Assembly: GCF_004571065.1 (NCBI RefSeq)
Contig: NZ_SPQN01000001.1
Location: 62,001 to 126,000, forward strand
Reading direction: 5' to 3'
DNA: 64,000 bases
Source: Geodermatophilus sp. DF01-2
GTDB taxonomy: Bacteria > Actinomycetota > Actinomycetes > Mycobacteriales > Geodermatophilaceae
The notes under the pieces were generated by a model that had not been told where the DNA came from, made no database searches, and saw nothing but the letters and a program-made list of their open reading frames with translations. The position numbers and the translations under genes were made by a program. Within the stretch, counting starts at the first letter, position 1, and each line of letters starts with the position of its first letter. Positions 50,480 to 61,007 of the stretch are shown one piece after another.

Positions 50480-52545
50480 CGGTCACCTCCGCCGTGCGCC
50501 CGCAGCGCCCGGGCCCCGGCCATGACGGCGGCGATCGCCAGCGTGGCCCGGTCCGGCGCGTCGAGCACGTGCACCCCGGCCTCCCGGTAGGCCGCCAACG
50601 CCCTGGGCGCCAGTTGGTCGCCGCCGTAGCGGGAGACGTAGAGCGGTATGCCGAGCTTCTCCCGCATCTCGACGACCTTCTCCGCGAGCTTCGCGGCGTA
50701 CGGGTCGGCGTTGGTGGTGAACTGCAGCAGCAGCGCGTCGTACTCACCGCGCTCGGTCAGTGCGAGGAGCAGCCGCTCGAACGCCTCGGGCTGGGTGATC
50801 ATCTGGTAGCTGCAGTCCAGCGGGTTGCGCACCGCCGCGTAGGACGGCACGTGTGGACGGACCGCCTCCCGTGTCGCCTCGGAGAGCTCGGGCAGCTCGA
50901 TGCCGGCGACCTCCCCCTCGTCCGCGATGATCGAGCAGGCGCCGCCGGAGAAGGTCACCGCCACCAGCCGGTCGCCGGCCGGGAGCGGCTCCTGGGCGGC
51001 GAGGGCGACGGCGTCCTCGAGCACCCGCAGCGACGGCACGCTGACCATGCCGGCCGCGCGGACGACGGCCTCGCGGACGGCGAAGGACCCGACCATCGCG
51101 CCGGTGTGGCTCAGCGCCGCGGCGCGGCCCCGGTCCGAGCGCACCATGTTGTAGGCGAACATCGGCTTGCCGGCGGCGGCCATGCGGCGGCCGGCCGCGA
51201 TGAACCGCGGCCCGTCCTTGATGTCCTCGAGCAGCAGCGCGATCGACTTCGTCTCCTCGTCGCCGGCCAGCCACTCGAGGTAGTCGGCGATGACCAGGTC
51301 GGCCTCGTTGCCCGCGTGGATCCAGTAGGACAGCCCGATCCGCTCCCCCATCAGCCGGGTGCCGAGGCAGCTGCCGAGCGCACCGGAGCTGCTGAGCAGG
51401 GCCACGCCGCCCGGGGCGATCTTCTCCTCCAGGCCACCGGAGATCGAGGCGGTGAGCTTGCGGAACGGCGCGACCACGCCCATGTCGTTGGGCCCGGCCA
51501 GCGGCACCCCGCCCTCCCGCAGGATGCGGGCCAGCTCCTCCTGGGCGGCCCGCCCCTCCTCGCCGACCTCGGCGAAGTCGGAGCTGTGCACGATGACGCC
51601 ACCGGCCTTCTTCTCCACGGCCTGCCGCGCCACGTCGAGGACGAACCGGCCGGGGACGGTGACGCACACGAGGTCCGGCGAACCCTCGACCTCGGCCAGC
51701 GAGGCGTAGCGCTTCCGGCCGCGGACCTCGCCGCCGGAGGGATGCACGGCGTCGAGCCGACCGGGGAAGCCGTGGTCGTCGAGGTAGCGGAACAGCCGGG
51801 CACCGACCTTGTGCGGATCGTCGGAGACCCCGACCACCACGACGTGCTGCGGGCGCAGCATCCGGTCCAGGTCGTAGCGGGCCCGCTCGACCAGCGGCGG
51901 CTCCTCGGTGCGGATGATCCGGGCGTCGACGACGGTCACGCCCTCGCCCTCGTGGCCGACCATCACCGGGTTGAGGTCGAGCTCGACGATGCCGGGGTCG
52001 CTCTCGACGAGTTCCGACACCGCGACGATCGTGTCCACGAGCGCGTCGACGTCGCGCCTCGACTCGCCGCGGAAGCCGTCGAGGAGCGGCCAGGCGCGCA
52101 GGCGGCGGAGCGCCGCACGCGCCTCGTCGCGGTTCAGCGAAGCCATCGTGGTCACCACGTCGTTGTGCACCTCGGTGGCGACGCCGCCGAGGCCGACGAC
52201 GACGGCCGCGCCCAGCTGGGGGTCGCGGCGTGCGCCCACCAGGATCTCCAGGCCGCGCACCTGCTGCTGCATCACCAGGGGGAAGGCGCCCTCGCCGAGG
52301 CGGGCGACCATGTCCTCCGCGGAGTCGGTCACCGCAGCGATGCTGCGCAGGCCGAGTACGACGCCGCCGGCGTCGGTCTTGTGCAGCAGGCCACCGGCCT
52401 TCAGCACGATCGGCGTGGTCCCGAGACCGGCGAAGGCGCCCGGGACCTCGTCGAGCGCGGCGACCGACGCGCTGCGGGCCTGCGGGATGCCCGCGCCCTC
52501 GAGGAGAGCGGTGACCTGGGCGGGGGGCAGAGCCTGAGGCTGCAC
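50476..52545 (-). CDS. Acyl-CoA synthetase (ADP-forming), ATP-grasp domain first
   Basis: A 689-residue acid-CoA ligase with the domain order inverted compared with 5034-7142. The ATP-grasp domain is N-terminal (about 5-225: PIVLKAGGLLHKTDAGGV, VELDLNPVMVG), the CoA-binding domain follows (about 232-360: VVVVGVSDDPHKVGARLF, IVHSSDFAEVGEEG), then the ligase domain (LLSSSGALGS, HAGNEADL, ALSHTGAMVGS with the likely phospho-His). It activates a carboxylate with ATP. First gene of the 44.8-52.5 kb unit. Confidence 0.88.
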   Translation of the reverse strand: MQPQALPPAQVTALLEGAGIPQARSASVAALDEVPGAFAGLGTTPIVLKAGGLLHKTDAGGVVLGLRSIAAVTDSAEDMVARLGEGAFPLVMQQQVRGLEILVGARRDPQLGAAVVVGLGGVATEVHNDVVTTMASLNRDEARAALRRLRAWPLLDGFRGESRRDVDALVDTIVAVSELVESDPGIVELDLNPVMVGHEGEGVTVVDARIIRTEEPPLVERARYDLDRMLRPQHVVVVGVSDDPHKVGARLFRYLDDHGFPGRLDAVHPSGGEVRGRKRYASLAEVEGSPDLVCVTVPGRFVLDVARQAVEKKAGGVIVHSSDFAEVGEEGRAAQEELARILREGGVPLAGPNDMGVVAPFRKLTASISGGLEEKIAPGGVALLSSSGALGSCLGTRLMGERIGLSYWIHAGNEADLVIADYLEWLAGDEETKSIALLLEDIKDGPRFIAAGRRMAAAGKPMFAYNMVRSDRGRAAALSHTGAMVGSFAVREAVVRAAGMVSVPSLRVLEDAVALAAQEPLPAGDRLVAVTFSGGACSIIADEGEVAGIELPELSEATREAVRPHVPSYAAVRNPLDCSYQMITQPEAFERLLLALTERGEYDALLLQFTTNADPYAAKLAEKVVEMREKLGIPLYVSRYGGDQLAPRALAAYREAGVHVLDAPDRATLAIAAVMAGARALRAHGGGDR

Positions 52546-52588
52546 GTCGGTTCTCTTTCCGTGACCGGGGGAGGATGCGGCGTAATCG

Positions 52589-52600
52589 ACATTCTATACA
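52589..52600 (+). promoter_or_regulatory. Shared 12-mer motif (ACATTCTATACA) in the synthetase/hydratase divergent gap
   Basis: Lies between the divergent starts at 52545 (-) and 52609 (+). The + strand also reads TACAGT (52597-52602), a good -10 hexamer for the rightward gene, so the motif may overlap a promoter and repress it. Confidence 0.5.
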
Positions 52601-52608
52601 GTGTGGCA

Positions 52609-53373
52609 ATGCCGGGAAGCCAGTCAGCTTCGGACGAATCCGTTCCGTTACGGGTGGTGCCGGACGCTCGGTCGGTGACCGTGCTCTTCGACCGGCCGGA
52701 CCGGCGCAACGCCCTGACCGTCGAGATGAGCCGGGCCCTCGCCGCGGTGCTCGAGCAGCACGCCGCGACGCCGCGGCCGCTCGTCCTCCGCAGCGCCACC
52801 CCGGGCATGTTCGTGGCCGGCACGGACGTGGCGTCGCTCAAGGCGCGCACCGTCGAGGACAGCCTGGGCCGGATCAACAGCGGGCTGTTCCAGCGTCTGC
52901 ACGACCACCCGTGGCCCACGGTCGCCGTCGTCGACGGCGCGGCGCTCGGAGGCGGGTGCGAGCTGGCGCTCGCCTGCGATTTCCGGCTCACCACCGAGGA
53001 CGCGCAGTGGGGGCTGCCCGAGGTACGGCTGGGCATCATCCCCAGTGCCGGGGCGCTCACCCGGCTGGCGGCGCTGGTGGGCACCGGGCCCGCCACCGAC
53101 CTGGTGCTCACCGGGCGACGGATCCGGGGTCGCGAGGCCGGCCCTCTGGGGCTCGCCTCGCGCGTGACCACCCCTGACGGGCTGGACGGCGCGCTCGATG
53201 CCCTGCTCACCGACCTGGCTGCCGCGGCGCCCCTGGCCCAGCGGCTGGCCAAGGAGGCCATGCGGGTGGACGGCGACCGCCACCGCCTCGTCGACGCCGC
53301 TGCTCAGGCTCTCTGCCTCGGCACCGAGGACGCCCAACGCCGCCTGCAGGCACTGGTCGACCGAACCGGCTGA
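52609..53373 (+). CDS. Enoyl-CoA hydratase/isomerase family protein (copy 4), possibly leaderless
   Basis: A 254-residue crotonase-fold protein: LFDRPDRRNALTVEMS, ATPGMFVAGTDVASL, VAVVDGAALGGGCELALACDFRL, and LPEVRLGIIPSAGALTRLAAL. No Shine-Dalgarno is visible. A TACAGT -10 box ends six bases before the ATG, so transcription could begin at or next to the start codon. An in-frame GTG two codons upstream is an alternative start. Confidence 0.87.
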   Translation: MPGSQSASDESVPLRVVPDARSVTVLFDRPDRRNALTVEMSRALAAVLEQHAATPRPLVLRSATPGMFVAGTDVASLKARTVEDSLGRINSGLFQRLHDHPWPTVAVVDGAALGGGCELALACDFRLTTEDAQWGLPEVRLGIIPSAGALTRLAALVGTGPATDLVLTGRRIRGREAGPLGLASRVTTPDGLDGALDALLTDLAAAAPLAQRLAKEAMRVDGDRHRLVDAAAQALCLGTEDAQRRLQALVDRTG

Positions 53374-53403
53374 CGCCGCGTCAGCGGCTCGGGCGAGGGA
53401 GAC

Positions 53404-54051
53404 TCACGACGGCGGCGCCGAGGCGGGCGGCGGCGTGAGTGCGGTCGACGCGCTCGGCGGCGGGGTCAGCAGCAGGTCGTAGTCGTCGGCGGTCAGTGGC
53501 TCCGGGGTCAGTTCCCCCGAGGGCAGTGGAGCCTCCACGCGCTGCCCGTCCATGGTGAGGACGACGGCGCCGATGCCGGGCACGCTGGTCGCCGAGAGCA
53601 CGATCTGGGCCACCGCCCGCCGGCCGGCCAGCCCGGTCGGCGCCTCCGACGAGCCGCTGATGTCGACGGTCGCCGTCCCGCCGGAGAACGCGGTGACCGA
53701 CAACTCGACCTCGGGGGGCAGCGCGGTCGACAGCTGGAGGTCCCGCTCGGCCGTCGTCGGCCCGGCCGCCAGCTCCCCCAGCAGCGCGCCGAGCCGCTCC
53801 TCCGGTGACGAACCGGTCACGTCCCGGGGCTGCGGTAGGAGGACGTCGTCGGGGCCGACCAGGTAGACCCGGCTGGGGTCGAGCACCGGCTCGGGAGCGG
53901 CGGTGGTCGTCGGTGTCGGCGCCGGCGAGGCCAGCCCGTACGGGACGTCGGACGCCGGGATCGCGTCGGCGGCACCGCCGGTGGGCACCCCGCACGCGGC
54001 CAGCAGGGCGAGCAGCAGCCCGGCGAGCAGCGACGCGCACCGGGCGCTCAA
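53404..54051 (-). CDS. GerMN-domain lipoprotein
   Basis: A 215-residue secreted lipoprotein. The signal peptide ends in LLALLAACGVP with the lipobox Cys. A Pro/Thr-rich spacer follows, then a GerMN-like domain from about residue 60 to 190 (LGALLGELAAGPTTAE, LSTALPPEVELSVTAFSGGTATVDIS, GRRAVAQIVLSATSVPGIGAVVLTMDG). The start codon is TTG, overlapping the kinase stop as TTGA. Similar lipoproteins lie beside sensor kinases (as LpqB beside MtrAB) and may modulate sensing at the membrane. Confidence 0.82.
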   Translation of the reverse strand: MSARCASLLAGLLLALLAACGVPTGGAADAIPASDVPYGLASPAPTPTTTAAPEPVLDPSRVYLVGPDDVLLPQPRDVTGSSPEERLGALLGELAAGPTTAERDLQLSTALPPEVELSVTAFSGGTATVDISGSSEAPTGLAGRRAVAQIVLSATSVPGIGAVVLTMDGQRVEAPLPSGELTPEPLTADDYDLLLTPPPSASTALTPPPASAPPS

Positions 54052-55418
54052 CGCGACGCCCCCGGCAATGACAGGCTGAATCGGGCGCCGCCGCCGCGTG
54101 CCTCGCTGCACCACGCCGCGCCACCGTGCTGACCCGCGGTCTCCGCCACGATGGCCAGGCCGAGCCCGGCGCCGGGCAGCGACCGGCGGGCCGCCCGCGG
54201 CCCCCGGGCGAACCGCTCGAACACCCGCTCCCGGTCCTCGACCGGAACACCGGGCCCGGCGTCGTCCACGCTCAGGACCACCGTCCCCTCCCGCCGCTGC
54301 ACGTGCACGGCGCACGGCCCACCGCCGTGCCGGTCGGCGTTGTCCAGCAGGTTGCGGAGGGCCCGCTCGAGGCTCCTCTTGTCGCCGAGCACCGTCGTCT
54401 GCTCGTCGGGGTCGGCGTCGAGCAGCCCGGGGTCCCGGCCGGTGGTGACGAGCACCTCCCTGGCCAGCGCGGTCAGCGGCACGGGGGCCGCCTCCCCGGG
54501 AGGTGCGCCGTCGATGCGGGCGAGCTCCAGCAGGTCGTCGAGCATCTGGCGGAAACGGCGCAGTTCCCGCTCCACCAGCGTGAGCGCCTGGTCGGCCCGC
54601 GAAGAGAGCTCCTGCCGTCGGGCGGCGAGCACCTCGACGCTGGTGACCACGCCGGTCAGCGGGCTGCGCAGCTCGTGGCTGACGTCACCGACGAACCGCG
54701 CGTCGCGGTCGATGCGGGCGGCCAGCGCGTCGACCATGCTGTTGAAGCTGGCCACGATCGCCAGCAGGTCGGGGTCGTCGGTCGCCGGCAGCCGGGTGGT
54801 CAGCTCGCCGCCGGCGATCCGGGTGGCGGCGCCGGCGACCTGCTCCAGCGGCTGGACCGCCCGCCGGCTGGCCCACACGCCGAACGCCGCGCCCGCCGCT
54901 GTGGCCGCTAGCGCGCCCGCACCCAGGACCGCGGCCAGCGTGCGCAGCACCATCTGCAGCTCGGTGAGCGGGGCCAGCTCGTAGAACTCCACCCCGGCGC
55001 TGCTGACCGGGACACCGACGAGCAGTGCCGGGCCGTCCGGGGTCTCGACGCGGGCGGTGCCGGCCGAGCCGCCGGCGACGATCGTCCGGAGCCCGGCGGG
55101 GACGTCGCGGGCACCGACGTCCAGGCTGGAGGAGTACCAGGAGTCCCCACTGCGGACGACGACGTCGGCCCCGCCGGAGGGGACCAGCTCGCCCAGCGCG
55201 TCGCCGACCTCGGTGCCGGCCGTCGACAGCCGGCTGGCCAGCACGTTGGCGTCGGCGAACGCCTGGCGGGTCAGCGACCGCTCCCGCTGGTCGAGCAGGT
55301 AGCCGCGGGCCAGCAGCCAGGTGGTGGTCACCAGGACGATGGAGACCAGCAGCGCACCGACGGCGAACCCCATGACGATCCGCGACCGGAGCCCCCGTGA
55401 CCCGAGGGCCGCCCTCAC
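54048..55418 (-). CDS. Sensor histidine kinase (HAMP, HisKA, HATPase)
   Basis: A 456-residue kinase. Two transmembrane segments at about residues 14-38 and 167-190 enclose an extracytoplasmic sensor of about 125 residues. HAMP follows, then HisKA with the phosphorylated His in FVGDVSHELRSPLTG, the N box NLLDNADRHGG, and G boxes DDAGPGVP and GAGLGLAIV. The GTG start overlaps the stop of the response regulator gene (GTGA). The signal is unknown; the downstream GerMN lipoprotein probably belongs to the same system. Confidence 0.93.
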   Translation of the reverse strand: MRAALGSRGLRSRIVMGFAVGALLVSIVLVTTTWLLARGYLLDQRERSLTRQAFADANVLASRLSTAGTEVGDALGELVPSGGADVVVRSGDSWYSSSLDVGARDVPAGLRTIVAGGSAGTARVETPDGPALLVGVPVSSAGVEFYELAPLTELQMVLRTLAAVLGAGALAATAAGAAFGVWASRRAVQPLEQVAGAATRIAGGELTTRLPATDDPDLLAIVASFNSMVDALAARIDRDARFVGDVSHELRSPLTGVVTSVEVLAARRQELSSRADQALTLVERELRRFRQMLDDLLELARIDGAPPGEAAPVPLTALAREVLVTTGRDPGLLDADPDEQTTVLGDKRSLERALRNLLDNADRHGGGPCAVHVQRREGTVVLSVDDAGPGVPVEDRERVFERFARGPRAARRSLPGAGLGLAIVAETAGQHGGAAWCSEARGGGARFSLSLPGASR

Positions 55419-56143
55419 TGCGGGTCCAGCCGGTAGCCCAGCCCCCGGACGGTCACCACCAGCCGCGGTGCCCCCGCGTCCAGCTCCACCTTGGTGCGCA
55501 GCCGCCGGATGTGGACGTCGACGATCCGCTCGTCGCCGAAGAAGCCGTGCTCCCACACCCGCTCGAGCAGCGCCTGCCGGCTGAACACCCGCCCCGGGGT
55601 CGAGGCCAGCTCGCACAGCAGCCGGAACTCGGTCAGGGTCAGCGGGACCTGCTGCTCGCCGCGGTGCACGGTGCCGCGCATCTCCCGCAGCACCAGCGGC
55701 GCCGGCGGGTGCCGGTCGAGGACGACCTCGGCCGGCCCGGCATCCGGTGTCCCCGTGCCACCGCTGCCCGCCCCTGCCCGCCGGCGCAGGGCCCGCAGCC
55801 GCGCGGTGATCTCCTTGACCTCGAACGGCTTGGTCACGTAGTCGTCGGCGCCCGCCTCCAGAGCGGCCACGATGTCGTGCGTGTCGGCGCGCGCGCTGAC
55901 GACGATGATGGGCAGGTCGTGGTCGCGCCGGACCTCACGGATCACGGCGAACCCGTCCATCGAGCCGAGCATCAGGTCGACGACCATGAGGTCCGGGGTC
56001 GCGACGGCCACGTGGGCGAGGGCGTCCTCCCCGCTCACCGCCTCGGCGACGTCGTAGCCCTCGTCCTCCAGTGCCCAGCGCAGGGCGGTGCGGATGGGGT
56101 CGTCGTCCTCCACGACCAGCAGACGCAACGCCACTCGCGCCAT
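55415..56143 (-). CDS. OmpR/PhoB-family response regulator
   Basis: A 242-residue regulator. The receiver domain shows VVEDDD, the phosphoacceptor Asp in MVVDLMLGSMDGF, IVVSARAD and the conserved Lys in YVTKPF. The C-terminal winged helix spans about 145-238 (LTLTEFRLLCELASTPGRVFSRQALLERVWEH, VDVHIRRLRTKVE, TVRGLGYRLDP). It is first in an operon with the kinase and lipoprotein genes. Confidence 0.94.
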   Translation of the reverse strand: MARVALRLLVVEDDDPIRTALRWALEDEGYDVAEAVSGEDALAHVAVATPDLMVVDLMLGSMDGFAVIREVRRDHDLPIIVVSARADTHDIVAALEAGADDYVTKPFEVKEITARLRALRRRAGAGSGGTGTPDAGPAEVVLDRHPPAPLVLREMRGTVHRGEQQVPLTLTEFRLLCELASTPGRVFSRQALLERVWEHGFFGDERIVDVHIRRLRTKVELDAGAPRLVVTVRGLGYRLDPQ

Positions 56144-56277
56144 GCTGCCACCAGCAATCGCACGTACCGCTCCCTTCACAGGATCGCAAAGCAATCCCCG
56201 GCGGTATCGCAATCTGCGCCCAGGACTCTGTCAGTAGCCGCCTGCACGCTCGCACCACTGATGGAGGAGGAACGGGG

Positions 56278-56625
56278 ATGACGATGGCGACCGCACGGCC
56301 GAGGCCGGACGTCGAGACGGATGCGGACGTGGTGACGATCCACCTCGACGACGATCTGCTCGCCGACGGCCTGGCCGACGTGCGGTGGCTGCTGCACGAC
56401 GCGCTGCTGGCCGGTGCCCGCCGTCTGGTCGTCGACCTCTCCGGCGTGCAGTTCCTGTCGAGCTCCGCCGTCGCGAGCTTCCTCTGGGCGCACCGCACCT
56501 GCCGGGCCCGTGGGGGCGCGGTGGTGCTGCGCGGCGCCAACCGGAAGACGGAGGAGCTGCTGCACCGCACCGGATTGTGGCGCGTCATCCAGCTCGAACC
56601 CGCTCGCGACCGGGCGGTGGCCTGA
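56278..56625 (+). CDS. STAS-domain anti-sigma factor antagonist
   Basis: A 115-residue SpoIIAA-like STAS protein. LVVDLSGVQFLSSSAVASFLWAHR carries the phosphorylatable Ser cluster at about residue 64. Such proteins bind anti-sigma kinases and release a sigma factor when dephosphorylated. A strong GGAGGAGG ribosome binding site precedes the ATG. The gene is divergent from the two-component operon and lies in a small cluster with a membrane protein and a second STAS gene. Confidence 0.86.
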   Translation: MTMATARPRPDVETDADVVTIHLDDDLLADGLADVRWLLHDALLAGARRLVVDLSGVQFLSSSAVASFLWAHRTCRARGGAVVLRGANRKTEELLHRTGLWRVIQLEPARDRAVA

Positions 56626-56686
56626 CCCACCGACTCGTCAGGCCGGCCGCGGGCGCCCGTCCGCATACCCTCGGAGGAGGAGAACC

Positions 56687-56872
56687 ATGCTCGGCCTGCT
56701 GCTCGTCGCTCTGCTTTCCCTCGGCATCTCCGTCGCCGGCATCGTCGTCGACGGCCTGTTCTGGCTGACCCTCGTCGGCATCGCGCTCTTCCTGGGCAGC
56801 GCCGCGCTCGGCGAGGCCAAGGGGCTGAGCCGCGCCCGTGACCGCACCCGCACCACAGCGGCGAGAGGATGA
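56687..56872 (+). CDS. Small membrane protein
   Basis: A 61-residue protein with two hydrophobic segments (about residues 2-20 and 24-41) and a basic C-terminus (KGLSRARDRTRTT). GGAGGAGGAG lies directly upstream of the ATG, which makes translation likely. No known family. Position between two STAS genes is the only context. Confidence 0.68.
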   Translation: MLGLLLVALLSLGISVAGIVVDGLFWLTLVGIALFLGSAALGEAKGLSRARDRTRTTAARG

Positions 56873-56873
56873 C

Positions 56874-57131
56874 GTGCTCGCACCCCACGACCGGTCCCTG
56901 TCCGAGATCGTCGACCGCCGCGCCGGGCTCATCCGGGTGAGCGGTCACCTGACACCACTCGGCGCGGACCTGCTGCGCGGCACGGCCGACGGGCTGCGCG
57001 GCCACGGGCACGGGCGGGTGGTGCTGGACCTGCGTGGAGTGCGGGCGGCCGACGCCGCCGGGCTGGACATCCTGCACGAACTGCGCCGGGACTTCGCCGC
57101 GGACGGCGTCGAGCTGCGCATCCGGACCTGA
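56874..57131 (+). CDS. STAS-domain protein lacking the phosphorylatable serine
   Basis: An 85-residue STAS protein (LIRVSGHLTPLGADLLRG, VVLDLRGVRAADAAGLDILHELRRDF). In anti-sigma antagonists the loop usually reads D-S-S-G; here it is D-A-A-G, so the phosphorylation site is absent. It may behave as a constitutively active antagonist or have another partner. GTG start one base after the preceding stop, with GAGAGGAT upstream. Confidence 0.8.
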   Translation: MLAPHDRSLSEIVDRRAGLIRVSGHLTPLGADLLRGTADGLRGHGHGRVVLDLRGVRAADAAGLDILHELRRDFAADGVELRIRT

Positions 57132-57142
57132 CCGACCCGAGC

Positions 57143-57229
57143 GGAGGGCGTGGGATTCGAACCCACGAGGAGCTGTGAACTCCTAGCGGTTTTCAAGACC
57201 GCCGCCATCGGCCACTAGGCGAGCCCTCC
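57143..57229 (-). tRNA. tRNA-Ser (anticodon UGA)
   Basis: An 87-nt class II tRNA. The acceptor GGAGGGC pairs with GCCCTCC (7 bp). The anticodon stem GCGGT/ACCGC holds loop CTTGAAA, giving anticodon TGA. The long variable arm contains GGAG/CTCC, and the T arm has GTGGGTTCGAATCCCAC. CCA is not encoded. The 7-bp acceptor and TGA anticodon exclude tRNA-Sec. Confidence 0.95.
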
Positions 57230-57282
57230 TGGCGGGTCGAGGCTATCCCGTGGCCAGCCCGGTGGCCGCTCCGGTTCCCCGT

Positions 57283-57353
57283 GTCGATCATGGGGTTGTT
57301 GCCGCGCGCCGCACCGGGACGCGGCGTGTCGGCGTGCAACAGTTCCATGATCA
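57283..57353. repeat. 71-nt palindromic intergenic element, copy 1
   Basis: Long imperfect inverted repeat: GATCATGG followed by a GTTGTTGC-type stem, a GC-rich middle with CCGGG, and the complementary return arm ending CCATGATCA. It lies between tRNA-Ser and the 3' end of aconitase. It aligns without gaps to 60911-60981 (57 of 71 identical). Confidence 0.75.
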
Positions 57354-57378
57354 CGGAGAGGAGTGGGCCGGCGCTCCA

Positions 57379-60096
<2,718 letters not shown>

Positions 60097-60119
60097 GCCC
60101 ACCTCCATCGGATTCCTCG

Positions 60120-60137
60120 CTTATAGGCTACAGCCTG
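60120..60137. promoter_or_regulatory. Palindrome AGGCT-AC-AGCCT within the aconitase/GntR divergent gap
   Basis: A 12-bp palindrome (AGGCTACAGCCT, 60125-60136) lies in TTATAGGCTACAGCC, 24 bp upstream of the acnA start and 58 bp upstream of the GntR start. It overlaps TATAG/CTGTAG sequences related to the island motif, but the half-site differs. It is a candidate operator for the adjacent GntR protein. Confidence 0.45.
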
Positions 60138-60194
60138 CCAGGACCGGTACAGTCACCGCACGAGTTCTCGGGAATCTCGGGGAGAGGGGGCCGG

Positions 60195-60869
60195 GTGGCC
60201 GCGCCTGTGTCGCGCCCTGCGCTGACCAAGGCGGACTACGCCTACGGCGAGGTCCGCGAGCGGATCATGTCCGGTGCGCTGCCGCAGGGGGCGACCGTGA
60301 GCCAGGAGGCCCTGGCCGCCGAGCTCGATGTCAGCACCACCCCGCTGCGCGAGGCGATGCGCCGACTGTCGGCCGAGGGCCTGGTGGTCCTCGACGCGCA
60401 CCGGGACGCCCGGGTCGCCCCGCTGACCGCGGAGGAGGCGCGCAGCCTGTTCGAGATCCGCCAGCAGCTGGACCCGCTCGCCGTCCGGCTGGCCGCCGAG
60501 CGCCGCGACGACACGGACACCGCGCGCATCCGGGAGGCGGCCGCGTCCCTGGAGCCGCTGGACGCCGGCAGCGGCCTGGCCGCTCTGGAGGCGCACCGCG
60601 CCTTCCACGCCGCGCTCTACCGCGCCTCCCACAACGACCTGCTCATCGGCCTGCTCGACGGGCTGTGGGACAAGGCCGACCGCTACCGCCGCGCGGCCCT
60701 CGAGACCCGCGAGGACTCCCCCGACGACCGCGCCCGCGTGCGCGCCGAGCACCAGGCCATGATGGCCGCCGTGCTCGACGGGGACCCCGACGCGGCCGAG
60801 GAGCACATGCACCGCCACGTGGCGGGCAGCCTGGGTCGCCGCGCCATCGCCGTCCTCGGCGGCGACTGA
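60195..60869 (+). CDS. GntR family regulator with FCD domain
   Basis: A 224-residue regulator: winged helix at about 12-78 (DYAYGEVRERIMSGALPQGATVSQEALAAELDVS, TPLREAMRRLSAEG) and FCD domain at about 90-215 (LFEIRQQLDPLAVRLA, HRAFHAALYRASHN, RAEHQAMMAAVLDGD, HMHRHV with the metal-binding His). Divergent from acnA, so control of aconitase and the TCA or methylcitrate cycle is likely. GTG start with GGGGAGAGGG upstream. Confidence 0.9.
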   Translation: MAAPVSRPALTKADYAYGEVRERIMSGALPQGATVSQEALAAELDVSTTPLREAMRRLSAEGLVVLDAHRDARVAPLTAEEARSLFEIRQQLDPLAVRLAAERRDDTDTARIREAAASLEPLDAGSGLAALEAHRAFHAALYRASHNDLLIGLLDGLWDKADRYRRAALETREDSPDDRARVRAEHQAMMAAVLDGDPDAAEEHMHRHVAGSLGRRAIAVLGGD

Positions 60870-60910
60870 GGGCCTTCCCCTGCCGGGCGCCCCTCTCGAC
60901 CCCTTCTCGA

Positions 60911-60981
60911 GTCGATCATGGGCTTCTTGCCGCTCGACCCGCCGGGTCACGGCATGTCCGCGTGCGACAACCCCATGATCA
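60911..60981. repeat. 71-nt palindromic intergenic element, copy 2
   Basis: Same architecture as 57283-57353: GATCATGGGCTTCTTGC at one end and GCGACAACCCCATGATC at the other, so the arms pair over about 17 bases. It lies between the convergent GntR and unknown-protein genes. Possible roles are a bidirectional terminator or a dispersed palindromic repeat. Confidence 0.75.
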
Positions 60982-61007
60982 ACTCTGGAGGGTGACCGTC
61001 GACGTGG

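Noticed and set aside
50494-53373. Very long + strand frame of 959 codons opposite the synthetase and MmgE genes
   Set aside because: Only its last 254 codons (from 52609) resemble a protein family. The rest is the antisense shadow of high-GC genes. The same applies to frames such as 710-2104, 5034-8990 and 11400-14270.
57143-57229. tRNA as possible tRNA-Sec
   Set aside because: It has a 7-bp acceptor, anticodon TGA and a normal class II variable arm, so it is tRNA-Ser(UGA).
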